From Burkholderiales bacterium (GTDB lineage Bacteria; Pseudomonadota; Gammaproteobacteria; Burkholderiales; Burkholderiaceae_C), in contig JAABRA010000110.1 of assembly GCA_011391155.1 (NCBI GenBank), positions 1 through 64,000 of the forward strand: a DNA stretch of 64,000 nt, in the 5' to 3' direction. The notes beneath the pieces are model-generated. The model searched no databases, had not been told where the DNA came from, and was given only the letters and a program-made list of their open reading frames with translations. The stretch's first letter is position 1. Every line of letters begins with the position of its first letter. Made by a program: the position numbers and the translations under genes. Positions 8,388-16,698 of the stretch are shown here, one piece after another.

Positions 8388-9104
8388 TCAGGCACCACGC
8401 ATTTCATTGTCGAGGTCGCCACACCACAATCCCGCTATGGAATCTTCAATAGTCGATGAGACGAAGACTCTTGGATCGACGACCGGTGACCCGCAGCACC
8501 ACACACAGCACCCTCGCTTTTCCTGGAAATTTGATTCCCGTGACGCGGCAGCGAAGAACAGCATCATGGTTAGCGGTTCGATCACTTCGACGGTCTTGAG
8601 GTTCCGGCCCCAATCCTGGGCATGCGCTGAAGGACTCGTCGGCGAACCCAAGGCAACCAATCCGGCATCAAGCGCGTCGATCGACCAGTCTCCCTCCAGT
8701 GCATCGATGGCAACATCTTCAAGTCGTTGCATCCAGGTCCACAATTCGGCCTGTGCTTCGGGCCTGTCCGGAACAGCCGCCAGGGGAGTTGCCAGTGTCA
8801 AAGGATAATATCGACCGACCCGATCAACCGACGGCATCAAGACGCCAGCCCAAGCTGCCTTGTTGAGTGGTGTCGGCATGAACCCTGGCGTTAACAAGAA
8901 TCGCCATGTCGGGCTTCTGAGGTAGTGATCAAGCCAGCCGCTCCCCCAGCGCCCGCGTAGCTCCGTCAGGCCGCGTGATACCCACTGATCCCAATGGCTG
9001 ACAAAGTCGACATCCAGTCGGCGGGTTACAAAATCTCCGACGGTCGGCAACTTGCCATGCCAACCAATCGCGATTTGTTCAGCCGCGAGGGGTGCCGGAT
9101 TCAC
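8388..9104 (-). CDS. tagF: T6SS-associated protein TagF
   Basis: This is a 238-residue TagF-family protein. The diagnostic N-terminus is present (GWHGKLPTVGDFVTRRL), then WRFLLTPGFM and VGRYYPLTLATPL. In other bacteria TagF is a cytoplasmic post-translational regulator of T6SS, in some cases repressing assembly by contacting the FHA protein. The GTG chosen overlaps the tssM stop as GTGA, indicating translational coupling; a TTG five codons upstream is the alternative. It is the last gene of the tssK-tssL-tssM-tagF run. Kinase, phosphatase and FHA protein in the same locus fit a threonine-phosphorylation pathway that TagF modulates. Confidence 0.88.
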   Translation of the reverse strand: MNPAPLAAEQIAIGWHGKLPTVGDFVTRRLDVDFVSHWDQWVSRGLTELRGRWGSGWLDHYLRSPTWRFLLTPGFMPTPLNKAAWAGVLMPSVDRVGRYYPLTLATPLAAVPDRPEAQAELWTWMQRLEDVAIDALEGDWSIDALDAGLVALGSPTSPSAHAQDWGRNLKTVEVIEPLTMMLFFAAASRESNFQEKRGCCVWCCGSPVVDPRVFVSSTIEDSIAGLWCGDLDNEMRGA

Positions 9105-12100
9105 AGCGATCCAGGGCAACGAAACTGCTGGATCTCGCGCATGCGAAACGGATTCAAAACGCTATTGGCAATGACCTCAAACCTTGCCCGTTTACCGTCC
9201 ACATTGACCAGCAGATTGAATTTTTCAGGCTGTGACGTGGGCTGCACGTCAAATCGATCAAAAAGGCGAAACAATGCCCAGGGTCCATCAAAAGTCATGG
9301 GCGTGCTTGCCGGAGTTGTCGACAGCTTGATCTGGGAACTGACTTTCTGACTGGGCCAGCTCAGAACCGTCGACGCCGTATTCCCGGGCACAAATTTCAG
9401 CACCTGACCATCAATGTCGATCGACAGGTCTTTCAGGCCCTCACTCATCTCGACCGCGCGAATTTCGATCTTGAACCCCGGGGCTTTTCCACCACCACGG
9501 AAGAATCCTTCCCGGATACGCGCTGCACGCTGGAATTCGGCCAACGCAGCAGATCCTGCTGGCCGGGCTCCATCGGCCAGTGGTTTGTAGCTCCAGGGGT
9601 TGGTCCCCGTATCAACCAGCGCAGAAAGACGGCGTTGATAGAACTCATCAAGCATTCCGCCCGGTCCGAACAGTTGCCCAAAATCATCCGGGAGCACATC
9701 GGCCTTGGACCCGGACGCAAACGGATAGCGGTTGGCGATGGCGCGACTGCAAAAATCAAAAATGGGCTTCAGCTCACCTGTCAGAACTTCCCGTTCGCCT
9801 GCCCGACTTCCTTTGGCGCCCGCATCGGCCAAAGTGGCCAACATGCTGCGAATAGGCTCTGGTTGTGTTCCAGCCGCCGCCTTTACCTTGTCAGCACCGG
9901 CGCTCGGCGGCGGCGGCGACTTGCTTTTCTGTGCAGAGTCCACCGCGAGCAACTGGGCATAGACCTCACCAAACAGTTTCAAGACTTCATCTATCGGCGC
10001 GGGCGACCCCTGGACCAGGCGATGTATCGACGCAAAATGGTCATCCACGATCCGCTCGATCGGACCGTTCGCGGCCGCAGACGGAGCAGGTTGCACACCA
10101 GCAAGCTTTGCCATTTCGTCCTTGTTCTTCGAAGCCTGATCGGAAAGTTTTCCGACCAGACTTTGATTGGCCGGCCCCACAGGGGATATCAAGGTCGTTT
10201 CCTTCGCCACGGCACGCAGGTACGCAGCCAACGGTGAATCCACTGCGGCAAGCACCCTGGCCACTTCCAGACTCCGGCTAACATCCGCGACTTTCACCAG
10301 GCGCACATCGGCCAAGTATTTGTCCCAAGTTTTTACATAATCTTCGAGATAGAGGCGACGCACTCGATCGCCTAGCTCAGTGCCCGCAATATCCTTGGCC
10401 TTCAGCCCGCCTTTGACCCCCAAAATCCAGGTTTCCTCCGCAGCGAGTTTCACGGCGGCAGCCTGCACAGATCCCTGGAAGGCGCTTTGGTACCCCTCCT
10501 TTGAGTAGAAACCGGAAATACCCTTTGACAGCGGCTCGCCACTGGCACGCTCAAAGACCTGCTGCGCATTCGGACCACCCGCGCGGGCCACAGAAAACTC
10601 CGGCAGATTTCCTTTGTACTGGCGCTTGAGCCGGCTGTAGATCCTGTATTCCAGCGGAAACACGGTGAGCATTTCGCGCGTGGCCTCAACCAGGGCTTTG
10701 TCCATGGGCTTCACGTTCGCGGGTGGGCCCAACGCCAGCAGTGCATCAAGATGCGCATCAAGCGCCTTGCGCTGTTCAGGGCTCAAGCTTCGGCTGTAGT
10801 TGACGTCCCAGTCCACTTCAATCCAGGCCTTCAACGTCTGCGCATCATATTTGTCGGGCGTGTACAGCATCAGGTAGCTTTTCAAAGCTTCATAGGCTTG
10901 CTCCAGATTGTTCCTGTTGCTTGCCCGCAACCGCTCTTCCAGACGCTGCGCCACACGGGGAAACAAGGCGTGCTCCAGCAATCTTCGGTAGGCAATCTGC
11001 GCCGCGGCATCAAGCTTGTCCCCCTGATACAGACCTAGTGTGTTGAGGAACGGTGGGCTGTCAATCGCAAACTCCGGCGTCGCGGCGGCATGGCCCACAG
11101 CTGTCAGTACGGGTGGCAATGGAGCAACGTCCCCCGACTGGGCCCCCGGAAGCGCATCTACAAGCTGGCGCAACTCAGGCAGTTTCTGAATCACCTGCTG
11201 CACATAGGCCCGGTTGCGCGTGAAACTCACCCCCCAGCCCACCAGCAGCCCTATGGACACGAACGCGATGGCACCAAAACCCACAGCTCGCGCTATCAGG
11301 CGACGCCGTTCCGAAGCAGCATTAAAAGCCACCAGATCTTGTTCTGGAAAGACCAGATCCTGCAGGAGACGCCGCAGGAAATAACTCCTGCCATGTTGAG
11401 CCACCGTCGTCGCCTTGCCGGCACGGACACCAAAGGACCGCGCGAGGGCGCCCATCACACGATCAATGGGGGTGCCTTCCTGGGTGCCACTCGTGAAATA
11501 GACACCACGCAGGCGCGCTTCCTCTTGAAGGGTGCCCCCCGATGCAAAAACAGCTCGCATGAACTCGCCAAGAACGGGGCGCAAGCTGGAAAACTCAACC
11601 GGGAAAGTAAAAATTGCGGCGCGTTTCGCTGCATCACGCTCTGCCTGCAGTCTCTCAAACAGGGCGCTGTTCAAGCGCTGCTCAAGGCTGGAAAACTCCG
11701 GGTCGAATGCGGTCAGGGCCTGGCTCGCCGTGGACGCTGCATCAAAGGTGAATCCCCAAACCTGATCCCGCAGATCCTTGCCAAACGCATCAAAAGTTTC
11801 ATTGAATCCGGCTACCAGATCGGTCTTGGTGACTAGCACGTAAACTGGTGGTCTGACTCCCAGCTTGGTCTGTAAGTCGTTCAACCGTGCCCGCAATTTC
11901 CGGGCGTGTTCGTCGCGTTCAGTCCGGTTTTGCTGCAAGAGGTCCTGAATATTGATCGTCAGCAGGACACCATTGATGGGCCTGCGCGGACGGCTTTTGC
12001 GCAGTAGTGCCAGAAAATTATCCCAGGCCTTTGCGTCAACGGCGGAATCTGACTCCTGGGTGGCGTAGCGTCCCGCGGTGTCGATCAGCACGGCCTCACT

Positions 12101-12619
12101 GGTAAACCACCAGTCGCAATTTCGTGTGCCACCGACCCCCTTCACGGGCCCCCCGGATGAGTCTTCGGTCAACAAAAATCTCAATCCGGCATTCTTCAGT
12201 GCAGTCGTCTTCCCCGATCCGGGGGCACCGACGAACACGTACCAGGGAAGTTGGTAAAGAGTACTCGCGCCCGATGAAAAAAGTCCACGCTTGCCGGCAC
12301 CCTTGAGTTTTTCGATGGCCTCACTAAATCGCTGGCTCAAGACCTCGCTTTCCTTGTCAATGGCACTGGTCGCGGAGGAAATCCCTTGAAGCAGTGCGCT
12401 GTTGGAGCGTCGCTGCCGCCAGGCACGCCACACAAACCGGCTGATCCAAGCCACCCAGATCAGGCCAACCACCAAAGCCCGCCACAAAAGGGCGTCCAGC
12501 GGGCGCCAGCTTCCAATCGCCAGGAGCGGCCCAACCCACCAGATCAGCGCTGACAACGCGATCAGGCCGATCGTGCCAAGAACTGCCGGACTGACTAACC
12601 ATTTCATCCATCGCTTCAT
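9101..12619 (-). CDS. tssM: T6SS membrane complex protein TssM (IcmF)
   Basis: This 1172-residue inner-membrane protein spans to the periplasm and forms the trans-envelope core with TssL. Two membrane segments lie at about 10-30 and 45-63. A cytoplasmic NTPase-like domain carries Walker A GAPGSGKTTALKN (131-143). A third membrane segment at about 435-460 (GFGAIAFVSIGLLVGWG) is followed by the large periplasmic IcmF-related region and a C-terminal beta domain. Its length is normal for the family. The ATG start is 51 bp downstream of the tssL stop. In many systems the C-terminal domain binds the lipoprotein TssJ, but no TssJ gene is seen in this window. Confidence 0.95.
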   Translation of the reverse strand: MKRWMKWLVSPAVLGTIGLIALSALIWWVGPLLAIGSWRPLDALLWRALVVGLIWVAWISRFVWRAWRQRRSNSALLQGISSATSAIDKESEVLSQRFSEAIEKLKGAGKRGLFSSGASTLYQLPWYVFVGAPGSGKTTALKNAGLRFLLTEDSSGGPVKGVGGTRNCDWWFTSEAVLIDTAGRYATQESDSAVDAKAWDNFLALLRKSRPRRPINGVLLTINIQDLLQQNRTERDEHARKLRARLNDLQTKLGVRPPVYVLVTKTDLVAGFNETFDAFGKDLRDQVWGFTFDAASTASQALTAFDPEFSSLEQRLNSALFERLQAERDAAKRAAIFTFPVEFSSLRPVLGEFMRAVFASGGTLQEEARLRGVYFTSGTQEGTPIDRVMGALARSFGVRAGKATTVAQHGRSYFLRRLLQDLVFPEQDLVAFNAASERRRLIARAVGFGAIAFVSIGLLVGWGVSFTRNRAYVQQVIQKLPELRQLVDALPGAQSGDVAPLPPVLTAVGHAAATPEFAIDSPPFLNTLGLYQGDKLDAAAQIAYRRLLEHALFPRVAQRLEERLRASNRNNLEQAYEALKSYLMLYTPDKYDAQTLKAWIEVDWDVNYSRSLSPEQRKALDAHLDALLALGPPANVKPMDKALVEATREMLTVFPLEYRIYSRLKRQYKGNLPEFSVARAGGPNAQQVFERASGEPLSKGISGFYSKEGYQSAFQGSVQAAAVKLAAEETWILGVKGGLKAKDIAGTELGDRVRRLYLEDYVKTWDKYLADVRLVKVADVSRSLEVARVLAAVDSPLAAYLRAVAKETTLISPVGPANQSLVGKLSDQASKNKDEMAKLAGVQPAPSAAANGPIERIVDDHFASIHRLVQGSPAPIDEVLKLFGEVYAQLLAVDSAQKSKSPPPPSAGADKVKAAAGTQPEPIRSMLATLADAGAKGSRAGEREVLTGELKPIFDFCSRAIANRYPFASGSKADVLPDDFGQLFGPGGMLDEFYQRRLSALVDTGTNPWSYKPLADGARPAGSAALAEFQRAARIREGFFRGGGKAPGFKIEIRAVEMSEGLKDLSIDIDGQVLKFVPGNTASTVLSWPSQKVSSQIKLSTTPASTPMTFDGPWALFRLFDRFDVQPTSQPEKFNLLVNVDGKRARFEVIANSVLNPFRMREIQQFRCPGSL

Positions 12620-12670
12620 CGAAACGTCCTAAAAAGAGAGCGATACAGTATTCAGGATCATCAAAAATTG

Positions 12671-13975
12671 CTACTCTGAACTCTGACCCAATCGCAAGGT
12701 AATCTCAACGCGCCGGTTCTTGGCGCGTCCGGCGGGCGTTCCATTCTCGGCAACCGGTTTGGTATCGGCCAGTCCCTCGGAACGGATTCGTTCGGGCTTA
12801 ACCTTGAGCGAAAGCGTTTCCTTGACCGATTGGGCACGCGCCTGTGACAAATGCCAGTTGGAGGGGTAACGAATTGAGCGGATCGGCTGGCTGTCGGTGT
12901 GGCCCGTCACCAAGATCTGTCCCGGAGTACGCTGCAGTTCCTGTGCGATTCGATCCAGCAGCGGCAAAACTCGCGCCGACACCTCGGCACTTGCGGGTTC
13001 AAAGAAGCCATCGCCCTGAATGATGATGATGGAACGATCGGCCAAATCATGCACTGCGACGGCTCCAGCATCAATCTCGGGCTTCAGGAAGCCAGACATC
13101 CGTGGAGTCGGCGCAGGTGTGGGAGGCATCGGAATGGGCAGTGCAGCGGCCTTGACATCCAGCCCCTGCAAGGCAGAAAAGGCGTCATTACTTCCACTGG
13201 ACGCCGCAAGTCGCAAAGCAATGAAAACAATAGCCAGGAATAGTGCGGCCACCGTGGCAACAACCCACACGGGGATACCGTCTCTAAGCCGGCTTCCCGA
13301 GGCCGGAACACCCGCCCATCTGGGTGACAGCTCTGGTGGAGCGGTACCACTTTGATCCCGCAACATCAAGGCGAGCTTTTCGCGTACGGTGGCCAGTTGT
13401 GCTCGACCATCCTGCAGGACCCTATAGCGCCCCTCAAAACCCAGGGCGAGCATGGCATAGATCAATTCAAGAAGACCACGGTTTCCGCTGACATTCTCGG
13501 CCAGTTTCCCGAGGAGTTGAAACAGCTTCTCGCCGCCCCACGTTTCATTGTGGAAAAGCACCAAAAGACTCTGCGCGGACCAAGCCCCTGAGCCTCCCCA
13601 TGGTGTACTGGATGCGCACTCGTCCAGAAACGTGCACAACAGGTAGCGGCCGGCCACCACTTGCTCATTGGGCAGACCACGGGCGCGGGCATCCGACTCG
13701 AACTTTCGCACACCCTCAACCAGCGCGGCACGAAGCCCCGCCGGGCTTTCGTGATGGGGCATGGCGCGAATGCTGGCCCCCGCGATCAATAAAGAAGAAG
13801 CAATCTGCAGGACAGGACTCAATCCCGAGATTCCGGGCAAATCTGGCAACGGCACGGAATCCGGCAACGCCGGCACAGGCAGGCTGGCCGAGTCGGGACG
13901 TCGCCCTCTTCCCGCAGAGGGTTTGATCACCGTGCGATCAGACTCAAACGCAGCGAACGGATCTGAGTCGCTCAT
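12671..13975 (-). CDS. tssL: T6SS membrane protein TssL (DotU) with C-terminal OmpA domain
   Basis: This 434-residue protein has a cytoplasmic DotU/IcmH hook domain (about 50-215), a single membrane segment (235-255) and a periplasmic OmpA-like peptidoglycan-binding domain (about 315-428: VTGHTDSQPI, LSQARAQSV, NRRVEITLR). This is the extended form of TssL that anchors the membrane complex to the cell wall itself. The extreme N-terminus reads SDSDPFAAFESDRTVIKP: a DPF motif followed by a Thr15 motif nearly identical to that at the N-terminus of the locus-encoded kinase. TssL phosphorylation read by an FHA protein is documented in Agrobacterium; applying it here is inference. It lies between tssK and tssM. 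Confidence 0.95.
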   Translation of the reverse strand: MSDSDPFAAFESDRTVIKPSAGRGRRPDSASLPVPALPDSVPLPDLPGISGLSPVLQIASSLLIAGASIRAMPHHESPAGLRAALVEGVRKFESDARARGLPNEQVVAGRYLLCTFLDECASSTPWGGSGAWSAQSLLVLFHNETWGGEKLFQLLGKLAENVSGNRGLLELIYAMLALGFEGRYRVLQDGRAQLATVREKLALMLRDQSGTAPPELSPRWAGVPASGSRLRDGIPVWVVATVAALFLAIVFIALRLAASSGSNDAFSALQGLDVKAAALPIPMPPTPAPTPRMSGFLKPEIDAGAVAVHDLADRSIIIIQGDGFFEPASAEVSARVLPLLDRIAQELQRTPGQILVTGHTDSQPIRSIRYPSNWHLSQARAQSVKETLSLKVKPERIRSEGLADTKPVAENGTPAGRAKNRRVEITLRLGQSSE

Positions 13976-14039
13976 GAAAGACTCGCCTCCTCTGAACTTA
14001 AGACAGTGACATCCATGAACGTGAAATCAAACCCGGCGG

Positions 14040-15377
14040 TCATGGTCGAATGGCCCAAAACTCAAGTTCCAGCCCGGGGAAATCACCCGCCACATGCATG
14101 GCAAGACCGCTGGACGTTTCCAGCTGCCGCCACATTTCGTTGCCCCGTGTTTCAAGTTCGAAATAGCAGAAGCCTGCATGGAAAGGGATCTGCCGCGGCG
14201 CAACGGGTAACGCGCGCAGCCCCACACCCGGCAATTGCAGATTGACAAGGTCTGCGAAACGTTCGGTGGGCCCGATCTTCACCTGGGTCGGAAACCGTGC
14301 CCTCAATTGCTCACCATTCATCTGGGCGTTCACGGCAAGCACAAAAACGGCCGTTCTCTGCAAGTCAATGTCGGGGATCAGCGCGACCTTGATGCCATGT
14401 TTGCGCTCTTGAAGTTCGATCGGTATCGCCGATTGCTCGCGGACCATCGACAGCGACTGGCGCAAATCACTCATCAGCACATGAAAACAGTGGGCCGGGT
14501 CATCGTGGTTGTAAGCGACAAGTTCGCGGGGACGTTTGCTTTCGTTAAAGGTCGACAGATCCCCCGAGAGCGACAGCAGCAAGGCATAAAACTGCTCTGT
14601 GTGAAAAACAGGGGACCTTCGTGCGTGAACCAGCAAAGGTTCATACCGGTTGCAAATCTGCAGCAGCAGGAAGTCGGTGATTTCACCGACGCCGGCCCGG
14701 CCCGGTTGGGCCAGCCGTGCCGCCAGGGTTTCGCCGCGCTGATGCAGCAAACCAATAATCTCGCGCAAATAGCCGTCGGCCACCGTATTTTCTGGCACGT
14801 GCAACAGTACCGGCAGATGTTGCGGGTCGAGCAGGATCCGGCCATCGGTGCGGCGTTCCACAATTCTCGCAACACCCAGACAACTGAATCCGTCGTTGGC
14901 GTCGCGTTCCAGCATCAGCCGCAAATTGAGGCGGCCGATCTGGAGCGGCGCCTGCCTCAGACTGGCCGCATGGCTGTCCGCGACTTCCAACTCTGTCGCT
15001 TGAAAGCGTGCGGGCATCGAGGCAGAAACATCTTCAACATCGCTCTCCGCGACGCCAGGTCGCAACAGGGCCAACGCCAGAACGACCCGTTCATCACGCA
15101 CATCACCAGGAATGTCGATCGCCAGCGGAGCGGGATCGTCAGCGGGCAAGGAAAACGGCGTGCCATCACGAAAAACCCCGGAAGCCTGGGTCAAGGCCAG
15201 CTTGCCCTGGTGCAAGGCGGCCTCATCGATGGCCAGAGAGAAAAACCCCCACCCGTAGGGCACCGACATCCTGAAGCGCCCGTCTATCGTGCGCGAAACA
15301 TACCGGTCCTGTTGCTGAAAATGCTGCGGCTGAAGGAACATGCCTTCGGTCCACATAACTTTGTTGTGCCAAGTCAT
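14040..15377 (-). CDS. tssK: T6SS baseplate protein TssK
   Basis: This is a 445-residue cytoplasmic baseplate component. The N-terminus WHNKVMWTEGMFLQPQHFQQ is the family signature, and the C-terminal neck/head region (LQLPGVGLRALPVAPRQIPF) is conserved. TssK trimers connect the baseplate wedges (TssF, TssG, TssE) to the TssL-TssM membrane complex, consistent with its position directly upstream of tssL. The gene starts with ATG and is full length. A gap of 133 bp separates it from the PAAR-like gene upstream. Confidence 0.95.
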   Translation of the reverse strand: MTWHNKVMWTEGMFLQPQHFQQQDRYVSRTIDGRFRMSVPYGWGFFSLAIDEAALHQGKLALTQASGVFRDGTPFSLPADDPAPLAIDIPGDVRDERVVLALALLRPGVAESDVEDVSASMPARFQATELEVADSHAASLRQAPLQIGRLNLRLMLERDANDGFSCLGVARIVERRTDGRILLDPQHLPVLLHVPENTVADGYLREIIGLLHQRGETLAARLAQPGRAGVGEITDFLLLQICNRYEPLLVHARRSPVFHTEQFYALLLSLSGDLSTFNESKRPRELVAYNHDDPAHCFHVLMSDLRQSLSMVREQSAIPIELQERKHGIKVALIPDIDLQRTAVFVLAVNAQMNGEQLRARFPTQVKIGPTERFADLVNLQLPGVGLRALPVAPRQIPFHAGFCYFELETRGNEMWRQLETSSGLAMHVAGDFPGLELEFWAIRP

Positions 15378-15510
15378 ATTGAAACGTTATCCCGCTTTCA
15401 GAAGGGGTGGACCGTGCAGGTGTCGGTGGCCAAAGGTCGCATGCTTACCATTGAATCACCGTTGAAACTCATGATACCTGCGGATGACCTGCTGCGCATG
15501 ATTTGTCGCT

Positions 15511-15903
15511 TCAGGGGGGGATCATGTGTGTCGTCTGGCCCGGATCGAGGAACATGATCACGCCGCCCCAGGTGCACATCAACTTCGACATATTGTCCAG
15601 TGCCGGCGCATTGCAAAGCATGACGGTCGGCGCCCCGGTAACCCAAGGGGCGAATGTCGCGGGGATGCAGGGCTGGGGCTTCAATACACCCGGTGGTGGC
15701 GTTGCCATAGCAGCAGCAACAACCGGATTCGACGGGCAGATACACATACCGAAAGGTGGAATATTGACATTGGGCTTGTGGTCCATGATGTTGGCGGCCA
15801 CCATGTTGCTGGTCATCACCGTCTTGGGAGTCGGGATCAATTTACTCGGCGCCAGGCCGAAGCTACATTTCATCGTCGCGCCCATGCAGGTCTGAATTGC
15901 CAT
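15511..15903 (-). CDS. PAAR-like DUF4280 spike-tip protein
   Basis: This is a 130-residue protein of the DUF4280 PAAR-like family: GATMKCSFGLAPS, NIPPFGMCICPSNP, PCIPATFAPWVTGAP and CTWGGVIMFLDPGQ. It is rich in Cys, Pro and Gly. Proteins of this type are thought to cap the VgrG trimer, sharpening the T6SS spike or carrying effectors. No effector domain is fused; the protein is just the tip module. The ATG overlaps the upstream phosphatase stop (TGATG), so the two are translationally coupled; a GTG one codon earlier is possible. vgrG lies five genes upstream in the same direction. No effector gene follows, as tssK is next. Confidence 0.8.
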   Translation of the reverse strand: MAIQTCMGATMKCSFGLAPSKLIPTPKTVMTSNMVAANIMDHKPNVNIPPFGMCICPSNPVVAAAMATPPPGVLKPQPCIPATFAPWVTGAPTVMLCNAPALDNMSKLMCTWGGVIMFLDPGQTTHMIPP

Positions 15904-16691
15904 CACGCATCTCCCGGTGGTTGAACGCCCTGAACTTCTGCCGCACCACTTAACCAGATCGTCAGCGCGGTGTAGTTGTCATGACTTTTGAGTCCGCTCG
16001 TGGCCTCACAGATAGCCTTTTCAATGGCAGCGAGCCATTCTTCGGGCGTCCTTGCCGTGCGCAGGAGGCTCTCAAGGATGTCATCGGGGAGGTACTCCCA
16101 GACGCCATCGCTGCATAACAAAAATACATCACCGCCTGACACTATCCGAGTGGAACTGGAGCCACCGAGTTCCAGTTCCTCATCGTCATTTCCGAGCGCC
16201 GAGCGAAGCACACTGCGCTTCGGGTGACCGCGTGTTTCATCCGGGCGAATCAGCCCGGCATCGACCAGGGACTCGACAAAACTATGGTCCCGGGTCCGCT
16301 CCACCAGGCGCCCGTCCCGAAACCAGTACAGGCGCGAATCCCCGGAATGAACCCAGTCAGTTCGACCATCCACGAAATCAATGACCAGGCATACGATGGT
16401 GGAGTGCATCTGCTCCAGAATCGTGCCGGATGTTCGCCCATCCAGAACGGCCTGATTCGTCTGACGGACCAGTTGTGACAACTCAGGTCCGCTTGTCGAT
16501 GGCGTTCTTGAAAACCGGGCCAGCAGGCTTTCAACCGCCAGCCGGGATGCCACGTCGCCACCGCCATGCCCTCCCGCACCATCCGCAAGGACACAACAGA
16601 ACTGCCGATCTGAACTCCAGTACCCACAGGCATCTTCGTTGTACTTGCGCCCCCCGGGCTCAGACAGGATGGCAACTTTCAGTGCAAGCAT
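15903..16691 (-). CDS. PP2C-family Ser/Thr phosphatase (PppA-type)
   Basis: This is a 262-residue PPM/PP2C phosphatase with the metal-binding motifs NEDACGYW, LADGAGGHGGGDVAS, HSGDSRLYWF and CSDGVWEYL, plus a late SHDNYTALTIWL. It requires Mn/Mg and removes phosphate from Ser/Thr. In T6SS clusters such enzymes (PppA) oppose the PpkA kinase acting on FHA or TssL proteins. It lies 7 bp after tagH and overlaps the PAAR-like gene by one base pair. It is soluble, with no membrane segment or signal peptide, so it should act in the cytoplasm. The ATG start gives a complete domain. Confidence 0.92.
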   Translation of the reverse strand: MLALKVAILSEPGGRKYNEDACGYWSSDRQFCCVLADGAGGHGGGDVASRLAVESLLARFSRTPSTSGPELSQLVRQTNQAVLDGRTSGTILEQMHSTIVCLVIDFVDGRTDWVHSGDSRLYWFRDGRLVERTRDHSFVESLVDAGLIRPDETRGHPKRSVLRSALGNDDEELELGGSSSTRIVSGGDVFLLCSDGVWEYLPDDILESLLRTARTPEEWLAAIEKAICEATSGLKSHDNYTALTIWLSGAAEVQGVQPPGDA

Positions 16692-16698
16692 GATCGGC

